Source: Candidatus Nealsoniibacteriota bacterium (GTDB lineage: Bacteria; Patescibacteriota; Minisyncoccia; Minisyncoccales; PWPS01). From it: a stretch of DNA of 62,876 nucleotides. Each line of letters opens with the position of its first letter. Position 1 is the first letter of the stretch. The notes under the pieces were generated by a model that saw nothing but the letters and a program-made list of their open reading frames with translations, had not been told where the DNA came from and made no database searches. This document shows, in pieces, positions 1 to 8,515 of the stretch. Position numbers and translations under genes: made by a program. Location of the stretch: contig PWEN01000042.1 of NCBI GenBank assembly GCA_003553505.1, positions 1-62,876 of the forward strand. Reading direction: 5' to 3'.

Positions 1-915
<915 letters not shown>

Positions 916-947
916 AGTATTTAATGACCATTACACTTTTCAAATGA

Positions 948-1092
948 TTGGAGTCATTCTATGGGGGCTAACAGTGACGTTGTCCCACCCGTTCCCATTC
1001 CGAACACGGTAGTGAAATACGTCAATGCCGATGATAGTGGGTTTTCCCGCGAAAGTAGGTAGCCCCCATAAAGTGGCTCCAATTTTCTTTTA
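948..1092 (+). terminator. 5S-flanking processing stem and rRNA operon terminator
   Basis: TTGGAGTCA (948-956) pairs with TGGCTCCAA (1074-1082), one G-U pair allowed, extending the 5S terminal helix outward. A T-rich run follows immediately (1083-1100). The stem could serve both as an RNase processing helix for pre-5S and as the terminator of the rRNA operon. Its role is inferred from structure only. Confidence 0.6.
961..1069 (+). rRNA. rrf: 5S ribosomal RNA
   Basis: This is a 109-nt RNA whose ends pair as ATGGGGGCT (961-969) with AGCCCCCAT (1061-1069). The internal motif CCCATTCCGAACACGG is the conserved 5S loop B/C region. It follows the 23S gene after about 45 nt, the usual 23S-5S order. 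The exact ends are set by the terminal helix. Confidence 0.95.
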
Positions 1093-1109
1093 TTTTTTTG
1101 TATTTACGA

Positions 1110-1115
1110 TATAAT
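1110..1115 (+). promoter_or_regulatory. -10 box of a leaderless mreC promoter
   Basis: A perfect TATAAT ends seven bases before the mreC ATG at 1123 (GTG at 1120 is also possible). A start site 7-8 bases after the box would make the ATG the first or second nucleotide of the mRNA. No Shine-Dalgarno is present. No clear -35 is seen; the upstream DNA is T-rich and belongs to the rRNA terminator. Confidence 0.6.
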
Positions 1116-1122
1116 GTAAGTG

Positions 1123-1905
1123 ATGATTTTAAGAAGAGGAAAAACCTCTCTCGCTGCTAAGGCGGCTGTTGTAATTATTTTATTTGTTTCTTTGTTTTTC
1201 TTTTCAGATACTGCAAAGAATGCATTTTTCTTTGTTTCTTCTCCTGTGCAAAGTTTTCTTTTTCAAAAAGGAGGGGCTTTTTATGGAGTAACGGAAACAG
1301 TTGTCAATTTAAGCAGCATAAGAGAAGAAATAACTGATCTGCGAAAAGAAAACAGAGATTTGTCTGCAAGGCTGACCTTACAAAGAGAGATAGTTGCTGA
1401 AAACGAGGCTCTAAGAAAAGCGCTGGACCTTGATATGCGTTCTGAGAAACAGTTCATATTTTCAGAGGTTAGTGGTTCTAATTTTGATGCTGAAAAATTG
1501 ATAGTTGCCAGCGGCAAAAAGGATGGCGTAGAGGAAGGATATGCGGTTACCACCCCTGAAGGTTCGCTTGTAGGTGTTGTTTCAGATGTTTTTTCTGATT
1601 TTTCAGAAGTTCTTCTTATAACTTCTAAAGAGAGCTCTTTTGAAGCAAAGGTGCAGGGAGAAGATGACTATATTGGTGTGCTAAAAGGAGGGAGTGATCT
1701 TGTTTTAGAGATGCTTCCAAGAGAGTCAGAGATAGAAGAAGGAGACCTTGTGTCTACATTTTCACAGGAAGGTTATTTTCCGAGGGGGATATTCATAGGA
1801 CACATTTCCAAGGTTATAGATAGTGATGTAGAAGCCTTTACTAGTGCGGAAGTGAGACCTGCTTTCAATCTTCACGAGCTTGAATTTTTACTTATTATAG
1901 AGTGA
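1123..1905 (+). CDS. mreC: Rod shape-determining protein MreC
   Basis: MreC is a membrane-anchored periplasmic scaffold of the elongasome that links cell-wall synthases to the cytoskeleton. The 260-aa product has a transmembrane helix at about residues 13-32, a coiled coil at about 65-105 rich in E, K and L, and a beta-rich MreC domain to the end. It is the first gene of the mreC-methyltransferase-mreD-mrdA operon. mreB is not beside it; the rRNA operon lies directly upstream. ATG 1123 is chosen because of the TATAAT at 1110; GTG 1120 is the alternative. No ribosome-binding site is seen, consistent with leaderless translation. Confidence 0.9.
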   Translation: MILRRGKTSLAAKAAVVIILFVSLFFFSDTAKNAFFFVSSPVQSFLFQKGGAFYGVTETVVNLSSIREEITDLRKENRDLSARLTLQREIVAENEALRKALDLDMRSEKQFIFSEVSGSNFDAEKLIVASGKKDGVEEGYAVTTPEGSLVGVVSDVFSDFSEVLLITSKESSFEAKVQGEDDYIGVLKGGSDLVLEMLPRESEIEEGDLVSTFSQEGYFPRGIFIGHISKVIDSDVEAFTSAEVRPAFNLHELEFLLIIE

Positions 1906-2387
1906 TGTTAAAAGCGTTTCTTAAAGCTTTCTTTTCAGGAATTGTTACGGGGTTTGTTTTTCTTGTTGCTTTTCCTTTTCTTGTAATTCAAGTAAACAGT
2001 TATTTCGGGCTCTTGCAAATAGATTACGTTGTTCTCGATATTGTTGGAGTTTTTCTTGTTTTTTGTGGTATATTAATGTTTCTTTACTGTTCAGGCATTT
2101 TTTGGAAGTTGGGAAAGGGAACGCCTGCCCCAATAGAGCCACCACGAAAAATAGTTACAGAGGGGATTTATCGTTATACAAGAAATCCTATGTATCTGGG
2201 ATATTTTTCTATAGTAACAGGGCAGGCTTTCTTTTTTGGAGACATTCTTCTTTTTGCTTACCTTCTTTTTGTGATTTTACTTATAAATGTTTATTTATTG
2301 TTTTTTGAAGAGCCTGCACTAAAAAAAAGGTTTGGCAAGGAGTATGAAGATTATGTCTCCCAAACCCCTCGTTGGATTTTTATATGA
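1905..2387 (+). CDS. Membrane methyltransferase, ICMT/PEMT-like
   Basis: This 160-aa integral membrane protein has about four or five hydrophobic segments. It carries the C-terminal signature of the isoprenylcysteine carboxyl methyltransferase / phospholipid methyltransferase superfamily: RNPMYLGYF, then EEPALKKRFGKEYEDY and a final PRW. The family transfers methyl groups from SAM to lipids or lipid-linked substrates; the substrate here is unknown. The ATG shares its A with the mreC stop (TGATG) and the gene overlaps mreD by four bases, so it is translationally embedded in the elongasome operon. GTG 1902 is an alternative start. Its position between mreC and mreD is unusual. Confidence 0.8.
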   Translation: MLKAFLKAFFSGIVTGFVFLVAFPFLVIQVNSYFGLLQIDYVVLDIVGVFLVFCGILMFLYCSGIFWKLGKGTPAPIEPPRKIVTEGIYRYTRNPMYLGYFSIVTGQAFFFGDILLFAYLLFVILLINVYLLFFEEPALKKRFGKEYEDYVSQTPRWIFI

Positions 2388-2680
2388 AGAAACTGTTTTT
2401 ACTAATAATTGTTGCTTATTTTATTGCTCTTTTTGAGAGCGGATTTATGGCACACTTTTTCTTTCCTAATCTGCTCTTTGTTTATTTTTTAGCAGTTAAT
2501 GTTTTAGAGAGTCCTGAAAGAAAAGAGGGATTGTTTTTAGCAGGAGCGTGTGGGCTTTTGTTTGACTTATTTTCTTCTTTTCCTATAGGATTTTATTTAG
2601 TATTGTTTGTTTTTGGTGCTTTCTTGATAAAGTTAATATTAAAGAGGTATGTCCACTTTCCGTCGTTTATTCGCTCGTAA
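2384..2680 (+). CDS. mreD: Rod shape-determining protein MreD, short form
   Basis: This small, very hydrophobic protein (98 aa) has three or more likely transmembrane helices. It is assigned mainly from its position between mreC (one gene upstream) and PBP2, with sequence character that fits MreD (for example the GLLFDLFSSFPIG loop). Typical MreD is about 160 aa, so this form is strongly shortened. It starts by an ATGA overlap with the preceding methyltransferase and its last 32 bases overlap the PBP2 start. MreD helps couple MreC to the PBP2/RodA synthase. The family call is moderately sure. Confidence 0.7.
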   Translation: MKKLFLLIIVAYFIALFESGFMAHFFFPNLLFVYFLAVNVLESPERKEGLFLAGACGLLFDLFSSFPIGFYLVLFVFGAFLIKLILKRYVHFPSFIRS

Positions 2681-4565
2681 AAAGGGCGTAAAAGATATAG
2701 AGCCTCAAGAAGTTCTCCTTGATGGGTGGGCTCAAGAAAAAGAGGAGCAGATTGGTGTTTCCGAGAAACGCATGGAGGTTCCTTTGTCAAAGAACTATTT
2801 GCTTCTTTTTGCCTTTATTATGATGTTCTTGTTCTGCATTCTGTTTGGAAGAAGTTTGCATCTTCAGGTAATAGAGGGAAGCAATCTTTCATCTCTTGCG
2901 GAAAGAAACAGATCGGCAATGGTCTCTGTCCAGACACTTCGTGGAGTGATTTATGACAGGAACATGGATCAACTTGTTTTTAATTCTTCTCGTTTTGATC
3001 TTGAGTACTCTTCCTCTGATTTACCCAAAAAAGAAGATGTAGAAAGAGTGGCGGAAGTGATTTATTTAAAAAAAGATGATATAATAGAGACAATCACCGA
3101 CTCTTCGGAAGAATCTGTTGTTGTTAAGGAAGACCTTGAGCATTCTGAAGTTGTTTCTCTTCTTACAGTTGTTGATGACATGGACGGTTTTTCGGTCTCA
3201 GAGCAACTTGACAGAGAGTATAAGGATCCGGAGACTTTTTCGCATGTTGTCGGTTACATGGGAAAGATCGATAGGGAGACAATAGCTGACAATCCGGATG
3301 AGTATTCTATAAGGGATTATGTCGGTAGAGCGGGAGTCGAAAGAAGCTATGAACACATATTAAACAGAAAAAAAGGAGAAGTGCGCATAGAGAGAGACTC
3401 TGCAGGAAACATTAAAAACAAAGAAGTTGTCTCCTTGCCGGAAGGCGGAAGCAATGTTGTTCTTTCAATTGATGCGAAGCTTCAAAGAAAAATAGAAGAA
3501 GAAGTCCTTGAAACTCTTGAAAATGTTGGGTCAGAGAAGGCGGCCGTAGTTGCGGTAAATCCTCAAACGGGAAATATTCTTTCTATGACAAGTGTTCCTT
3601 CTTATGACAATCACATCTTTAGCAAGAGAGCAGACCAGAGTTCTTTTTCGGAGATGTTTTCCAATGAAAAGGGATCTTTTGTAAACAGAAATATATCTGC
3701 TACTTATCCTTCTGGGTCGGTAATAAAGCCGCTTGTGGCCGCTGCTGCACTGGAAGAGGATGTGATAAGCCCTGAAAAAGAGATATATAGTCCGGGACAT
3801 TTGACGGTGGAAAATCCCTGGAGTCCTTCAGAGCCCTCTGTGTTTAGAGATTTTCAAGCGCATGGCTGGACAAATGTAAGAGAGGCGATAGCTGTTTCAA
3901 GCAACGTGTATTTTTATACTGTTGGAGGAGGCTATGAAGATCAAGAAGGTCTTGGAATAGAGAGAATGAAAAATTATTTTCAAGAATTTGGACTTGGAAG
4001 CAGGACCGGCATAGATCTTCAGGCGGAAGCAGAGGGGTTTGTTCCCGATATGGAGTGGAAAAGAGAAGAGATTGGGATTCCTTGGACGGTAGGGGACACT
4101 TACAACACATCTATCGGACAGGGATATCTTTCTGTTACCCCGTTACAGATAGCTATGGCCTACTCCTCTTTGGTGAACGGAGGGAAGTTGCTTTCTCCCA
4201 GTATACTAAAAAAGGTTGTAAATGACGATGGAGAGGTTGTTGAGAGAAGGTCTCCGCAAGTATTAAATGAAGGATTTATAAGTCAAAGCAACCTAAATGA
4301 GGTGATGGAGGGGATGCGTCAGACAACTTTGATCGGGACGGCAAAAAGCCTTGGAACGCTTCCTGTGGAAGTTGGGGCCAAGACGGGAACGGCACAGATA
4401 CCAAAGCCCGGACATTATCACAACTGGATAACGGTTTTTGCTCCTTTTGATGATCCGGAGATAGTGATAACAATTGTAGTAGAGGAAGTGGAGGGGGTTC
4501 GTGCGGCGTCCATTCCTCTTGCCAGAAGTATACTTGAGTGGTACTTTAGTGAGTATAATAATTAA
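2649..4565 (+). CDS. mrdA: Penicillin-binding protein 2 (elongasome transpeptidase)
   Basis: This class B PBP (638 aa) cross-links peptidoglycan in the elongation complex. A cytoplasmic N-terminal stretch of about 48 residues, longer than usual, precedes one transmembrane helix at about 49-68. A dimerisation/pedestal domain follows, then the transpeptidase with all three motifs: SxxK at Ser357-Lys360, SxN at Ser417-Asn419, and KTG at Lys578. It starts inside the end of mreD (32-base overlap), so translation is probably coupled. No rodA is seen next to it; the only SEDS gene in the window is ftsW near 29 kb. Confidence 0.93.
   Translation: MSTFRRLFARKKGVKDIEPQEVLLDGWAQEKEEQIGVSEKRMEVPLSKNYLLLFAFIMMFLFCILFGRSLHLQVIEGSNLSSLAERNRSAMVSVQTLRGVIYDRNMDQLVFNSSRFDLEYSSSDLPKKEDVERVAEVIYLKKDDIIETITDSSEESVVVKEDLEHSEVVSLLTVVDDMDGFSVSEQLDREYKDPETFSHVVGYMGKIDRETIADNPDEYSIRDYVGRAGVERSYEHILNRKKGEVRIERDSAGNIKNKEVVSLPEGGSNVVLSIDAKLQRKIEEEVLETLENVGSEKAAVVAVNPQTGNILSMTSVPSYDNHIFSKRADQSSFSEMFSNEKGSFVNRNISATYPSGSVIKPLVAAAALEEDVISPEKEIYSPGHLTVENPWSPSEPSVFRDFQAHGWTNVREAIAVSSNVYFYTVGGGYEDQEGLGIERMKNYFQEFGLGSRTGIDLQAEAEGFVPDMEWKREEIGIPWTVGDTYNTSIGQGYLSVTPLQIAMAYSSLVNGGKLLSPSILKKVVNDDGEVVERRSPQVLNEGFISQSNLNEVMEGMRQTTLIGTAKSLGTLPVEVGAKTGTAQIPKPGHYHNWITVFAPFDDPEIVITIVVEEVEGVRAASIPLARSILEWYFSEYNN
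4554..4559 (+). promoter_or_regulatory. -10 box before greA
   Basis: TATAAT ends ten bases before the greA ATG at 4570 and overlaps the last codons of mrdA. A start site near 4566 would give a leader of only a few bases. No Shine-Dalgarno precedes greA. The -35 region inside mrdA is not obvious. Confidence 0.45.
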
Positions 4566-4569
4566 AAAT

Positions 4570-5028
4570 ATGAAAAAAAGCTTTACCCGTGAGGGGTTAG
4601 AAAAATTGAAAAAAAGACTCGCTTTTCTTGAGAAAACAAAACGAAAAGAGGTTGCTGATGAACTGAAAGCTGCTGCTTCTTTTGGTGATTTGAGTGAGAA
4701 TTCGGCATATGAAGAAGCAAAACATGAGCAAAATATGCTTGAAACGGAGATCTCGAAGATAAGGGAGGCGATAAAAAATGCGGAAGTAGTGGAGATGGAT
4801 AAAGATTCAAAGTTGGTTCAGATAGGGTCGAGAATTGTTGTGGAAACAAGTGATGGCAAGGAGGAATTTGAGATAGTGGGAGGAACGGAGTCCGATCCTT
4901 TTGCGGGCAAGATATCTTGTGATTCTCCTTTAGGAAAGGCACTTATTGGTAAAAAAGAAGGAGAGAGCACTGCAGTACAAACTCCTTCTGGAGAAAAAAG
5001 TTATAAAATAGTAAAAATAAATGAGTAG
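4570..5028 (+). CDS. greA: Transcription elongation factor GreA
   Basis: GreA (152 aa) inserts its coiled coil into the RNA polymerase secondary channel and stimulates cleavage of backtracked RNA. The N-terminal coiled coil spans about 5-75, with the acidic tip motif GDLSENSAY (Asp40, Glu43). The C-terminal FKBP-like domain carries the usual Gly-rich strands (IGSRIVVE, SPLGKALIGKKEGE). An in-frame upstream extension exists, but it lies inside mrdA and lacks family similarity, so ATG 4570 is chosen. It overlaps lysS by eight bases. Confidence 0.95.
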   Translation: MKKSFTREGLEKLKKRLAFLEKTKRKEVADELKAAASFGDLSENSAYEEAKHEQNMLETEISKIREAIKNAEVVEMDKDSKLVQIGSRIVVETSDGKEEFEIVGGTESDPFAGKISCDSPLGKALIGKKEGESTAVQTPSGEKSYKIVKINE

Positions 5029-6487
5029 AAAAGAAGAGCTCAGAAAAAACCGCATAGAGAAGATGCGAAACGTGGAAAAGGACTCTCCTCCTTATCCTTT
5101 GTTGACCGCAAGAAATTACACTTTAAAAGAGGCGTTTTCTAGGTTTGAGAAATTAAAAGAAAGCGAAGAAGAGGTGGTCGTTGCTGGAAGATTGCGATCT
5201 ATACGTCAACACGGAAAACTTACTTTTGCAAACATAGAAGATGGAACAGCAGAGATACAGGTGTTTATTTCCGAGGATACTATCGGCAAAGTTCCCTATA
5301 ACTTTTTTTTGGAGAACTTTGATATGGGTGATTTTGTAGAAGTGAGAGGGGTTTTGTTTTTAACAAAAAAGAATGAGAAAAGCATAAAGGTGGCAGATCT
5401 AAAAATGCTCTCCAAGAGTCTTCTTCCTCTTCCTGAAAAGTGGCACGGACTGCAAGATACGGAAGAGAGATACAGAAAAAGATATCTCGATCTTCTTTTT
5501 AATGATGAGGTGAAAGAAAGCTTCCGTAAGCGCTCCAAGATAATAAAAGAGCTTCGTAGATTTTTGGAAAAAAAAGAGTTCATGGAGGTGGAGACTCCGG
5601 TGTTGCAGCCTATGTATGGAGGGGGGAGTGCAAAGCCCTTTAAAACGCACCTGAACGCTCTCTCTATGGATCTCTATCTTCGCATTGCTCCGGAGCTTTA
5701 CCTTAAGCGTCTTCTTGTAGGAGGTTTTGATAAGGTCTATGAGATGGGAAAGTGTTTTCGAAATGAAGGGATCGATAAGACACACAATCCGGAATTTACT
5801 TCTTTGGAGATATATAAGGCGTACTCGGACTACAAAAAGATGATGAGTTTTACGGAGGAGATGGTTTTATATGTACTAAAAGAGGTTTTGGGAAAGAAGG
5901 ATCTTTGGTATGACGAGAAAAAGATAGAGTTTTCTGCTCCTTTTGAGAGAGTTCAATTTTACGACCTTATTCGTAAAGAGACAGGAATAGACCTAGAAGA
6001 GATAAGTGTAGACGCTTTACGAAAAGAAGCGGAGAGTATGGGCATAGAACTGGAAAAGGGAGCAAGTAAAGCGCATATAAGTGATGAAATATTTAAGGAA
6101 AAGTGTCGTCATAAACTGGTGCAACCTACTTTTGTTATTCATCATCCGGAGGGTTTTCAGCCTCTTGCCAAGCCTCTTCCTGATGGATCGGGAAAGCTTG
6201 CCACCTTTCAGCTTTATATTGCTGGATGGGAGATTGTAAATGCCTTTTCGGAGCTAAATGATCCCACAGAACAAAGAAAAAGATTTATAGAGCAAGAGAA
6301 GATGCTTGAAAAAGGATTTACAGAAGCACAGCGGATGGATGAGGACTTTCTTACTGCATTAGAACATGGCATGCCTCCCGCTGTTGGTTTTGGTATGGGC
6401 GTTGATCGTTTTTGTGCCATACTTACCGGATCACACAGTCTTCGTGAGATTATTCTTTTTCCTGCAATGAGAAAAAAAGATGAATAG
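5021..6487 (+). CDS. lysS: Lysyl-tRNA synthetase, class II
   Basis: LysRS (488 aa) charges tRNA-Lys in the cytoplasm. An N-terminal OB-fold anticodon-binding domain spans about residues 50-140. The class II catalytic core follows with motif 2 (KCFRNEGIDKTHNPEFTSLE) and motif 3 (GFGMGVDRFCAILTG). Length is normal for bacterial LysRS. It starts with an eight-base overlap with greA and overlaps the next HD gene by eight bases, so the three form one unit. The only tRNA gene in the window is a tRNA-Lys at 15.64 kb. Confidence 0.96.
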   Translation: MSRKEELRKNRIEKMRNVEKDSPPYPLLTARNYTLKEAFSRFEKLKESEEEVVVAGRLRSIRQHGKLTFANIEDGTAEIQVFISEDTIGKVPYNFFLENFDMGDFVEVRGVLFLTKKNEKSIKVADLKMLSKSLLPLPEKWHGLQDTEERYRKRYLDLLFNDEVKESFRKRSKIIKELRRFLEKKEFMEVETPVLQPMYGGGSAKPFKTHLNALSMDLYLRIAPELYLKRLLVGGFDKVYEMGKCFRNEGIDKTHNPEFTSLEIYKAYSDYKKMMSFTEEMVLYVLKEVLGKKDLWYDEKKIEFSAPFERVQFYDLIRKETGIDLEEISVDALRKEAESMGIELEKGASKAHISDEIFKEKCRHKLVQPTFVIHHPEGFQPLAKPLPDGSGKLATFQLYIAGWEIVNAFSELNDPTEQRKRFIEQEKMLEKGFTEAQRMDEDFLTALEHGMPPAVGFGMGVDRFCAILTGSHSLREIILFPAMRKKDE

Positions 6488-7037
6488 AGAAGAAGCTTTA
6501 CAACTTATAAAGAAGTATGTTAAAAATAAAAACAGTATAAAGCACATGCTTGCAGTTGAGGTTGTTATGCGTTCTTTAGCAAAGAGATTTGGAGAGCCGG
6601 AAGATAAATGGGCAGTGGCTGGCCTGTTGCACGATATTGACATGGAGATAGTGGACTACAGGAACAATGAAGAGCAACATGGTGTTGTTGGGGCTGATAT
6701 ACTAAGAAAGGAAGGAGTAGAGGAAGATATTATTGATGCAGTTTTGGCTCATAATGCTGCTACCGGCAAGAAAAGAGAAACGCTTATGGAGAAAGCTATA
6801 TTTGCAGTAGATCCCCTTACAGGGCTGATAGTTGCTTCCGTGTTAGTTCTTCCCGAGAAGAAGATAGAAAATATATCTACTGATTCTGTCATGAACCGTT
6901 TCAAAGAAAAGTCTTTTGCAAAAGGCGCGAATCGTGAAGTCATACTTTCTTGCAAAGAGATGGATATGGATTTGGAGGAGTTTATTTCTGTTTCTCTGCT
7001 TGCTATGCAAGAGATAAGTGAAGATTTAGAACTTTAA
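6480..7037 (+). CDS. HD-domain hydrolase, probable
   Basis: This 185-aa protein has an HDIG-type metal-dependent phosphohydrolase layout. HMLAVE near residue 22 supplies the first His, LLHDID near 50-55 is the HD dyad, and EDIIDAVLAHN near 84-94 supplies later ligands. Such proteins cleave phosphoesters or nucleotides; the substrate is unknown here. A C-terminal part (about 110-185) is less typical. It is the last gene of the greA-lysS unit and precedes the serS T-box leader. It is a stand-alone HD domain with no visible partner domain. Confidence 0.8.
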   Translation: MNREEALQLIKKYVKNKNSIKHMLAVEVVMRSLAKRFGEPEDKWAVAGLLHDIDMEIVDYRNNEEQHGVVGADILRKEGVEEDIIDAVLAHNAATGKKRETLMEKAIFAVDPLTGLIVASVLVLPEKKIENISTDSVMNRFKEKSFAKGANREVILSCKEMDMDLEEFISVSLLAMQEISEDLEL

Positions 7038-7049
7038 ATTAATCAAAAG

Positions 7050-7246
7050 CTGTGAAGGAGAATTTCCGCTCCGGAGCTGGTCGGGGAAAACGCTTTGCGA
7101 CTAACCCGTCCCGGCAGCGACCGTAATATCGCTTTTTTCCCTTCAGATAGGGAAAGTGAGGCTCTTTTTGGCAACAAAAAGAGTAAAATCAAAGTGGCAC
7201 CACGAGCATGCTCTCGTCTTTGATGTTTTAAGATGAGAGTTTTTTT
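7050..7246 (+). promoter_or_regulatory. T-box riboswitch leader of serS with intrinsic terminator
   Basis: The 230-base gap before serS holds a structured leader. A perfect 9-bp hairpin with a GCAA tetraloop (7162-7183) fits stem III. The T-box-like sequence AAAGTGGCACCACGAG (7191-7206) contains TGGC, complementary to the GCCA end of tRNA-Ser (discriminator G). ATCAAAG (7188-7194) pairs with CTTTGAT (7218-7224) as antiterminator. The competing terminator is CTCTCGTCTT (7211-7220) with AAGATGAGAG (7230-7239) and a T-run. TGAAGG (7053-7058) with CCTTCA (7140-7145) may close stem I. I could not place the specifier codon with certainty. Uncharged tRNA-Ser would favour serS readthrough. Confidence 0.78.
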
Positions 7247-7247
7247 A

Positions 7248-7253
7248 TATAAT
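7248..7253 (+). promoter_or_regulatory. Possible second -10 box between T-box and serS
   Basis: TATAAT lies directly after the T-box terminator T-run and 14 bases before the serS ATG at 7268. It could give a short transcript that bypasses the T-box. AT-rich sequence makes a chance match likely and no clear -35 is seen. Confidence 0.3.
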
Positions 7254-7267
7254 AATTATTAAAAGTT

Positions 7268-8515
7268 ATGATCGATATAAAACTTATTCGCAAAAATCCA
7301 AAGCAGATTAAAGATGCTTGCCTTAAAAAAGGTGTAGAGATTGACACAGATCTTATCTTGCGCCTTGACAAGCAAAGAAGAGACCTTCTTTCAGAGGTAG
7401 AGGAGATGCGTGCCAAGAAGAATGAGGCAAATAAGAAACTTGCGAGTGCCACAAGCGAAGAAAAGGAAAAGATAATAGAGGAGATGCGCGCAATTGATAA
7501 AGGTGATGCAGAAAGAAGACTAAAAGAAACAGAGGAAGAGCTTGAAAGAAACCTTCTCCTTATTCCTAATCCTCCTCTTGACGATGTTGTTGTGGGGAAA
7601 AGCGATGATGACAACGTCGTTATTCGCAGAGAAGGGGATCTGCCGGAGTTTTCTTTTGCTCCTCGTGACTATATGGAGATATGTGAAAAACTTGATATAA
7701 TTGACCTTAAGCGTGCTGCAAAGGTGTCCGGTTCACGTTTCGGTATACTAAAGGGAGAGGGTGCTCTTCTGCACCTGGCTATCGTTAATTTTGTGATGGA
7801 GAAATGCATGAAGCATGGATTCTCTCCTCTCTTGCCTCCCGTAATGATCAGGCCGGAGATGATGAAAGGCATGGGATACGTAGAAAGAGGCGGTGATGAG
7901 ATATACCACATAGAAAAGGACAATCTTTATCTTGTGGGAACATCGGAGCAGATTATTGGCCCTATGCACTCAGGAGAGATACTGGATGAAAAAGAGCTTC
8001 CTCGCAGATATGTAGCATACTCTTCCTGTTTTCGTAGAGAGGCCGGGTCTTATGGAAAGGACACGAAAGGCATATTGCGAGTGCATCAGTTTGAAAAGGT
8101 AGAAATGTTTTCCTTTACGACTCCTGAAAAATCAAAAGAGGAGCACAGTCTTCTCCTTTCCATAGAAGAAGAGATTATGAAAGATTTAAAGATACCATAT
8201 CAGGTTATTGATATATGTAGTGCCGATCTGGGCGATCCTGCAGCATCAAAGTATGACATAGAAGCTTGGATGCCCGGACAAGGAGATTACAGAGAAACGC
8301 ATTCTACTTCCAACTGCACTGATTTTCAGGCAAGAAGACTTAATATACGTTATAAAAGCAGAGAGGAGACCAATTTTCTACACACCTTAAACGGAACAGG
8401 GCTTGCAGTTGGAAGAGCAATTATCGCATTAATAGAGAACAACCAGAGAGAAGATGGGAGTGTAGATATTCCCGAGGCATTACACAAGTTTCTTCCCTTT
8501 ACAAAGATCGGATGA
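7268..8515 (+). CDS. serS: Seryl-tRNA synthetase
   Basis: SerRS (415 aa) charges tRNA-Ser. The N-terminal antiparallel coiled coil (about residues 25-100), which grips the long variable arm of tRNA-Ser, is clear. The class II core shows motif 2 (SCFRREAGSYGKDTKG) and motif 3 (NGTGLAVGRAIIALIE). It is preceded by a T-box leader whose TGGC bulge fits tRNA-Ser. No Shine-Dalgarno precedes the ATG. It overlaps the FemAB-like gene by four bases, so the serine-controlled transcript may extend into wall genes. Confidence 0.96.
   Translation: MIDIKLIRKNPKQIKDACLKKGVEIDTDLILRLDKQRRDLLSEVEEMRAKKNEANKKLASATSEEKEKIIEEMRAIDKGDAERRLKETEEELERNLLLIPNPPLDDVVVGKSDDDNVVIRREGDLPEFSFAPRDYMEICEKLDIIDLKRAAKVSGSRFGILKGEGALLHLAIVNFVMEKCMKHGFSPLLPPVMIRPEMMKGMGYVERGGDEIYHIEKDNLYLVGTSEQIIGPMHSGEILDEKELPRRYVAYSSCFRREAGSYGKDTKGILRVHQFEKVEMFSFTTPEKSKEEHSLLLSIEEEIMKDLKIPYQVIDICSADLGDPAASKYDIEAWMPGQGDYRETHSTSNCTDFQARRLNIRYKSREETNFLHTLNGTGLAVGRAIIALIENNQREDGSVDIPEALHKFLPFTKIG

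Noticed and set aside
2384-2680. Frameshifted or broken mreD
   Set aside because: The frame is intact and coupled by ATGA to the upstream gene. The end overlaps a well-supported PBP2 start, so a naturally short MreD is simpler than a broken one.
7050-7150. tRNA-like or small RNA gene in the serS upstream region
   Set aside because: No cloverleaf can be drawn, and the antiterminator/terminator pair next to it explains the structure as a T-box leader.
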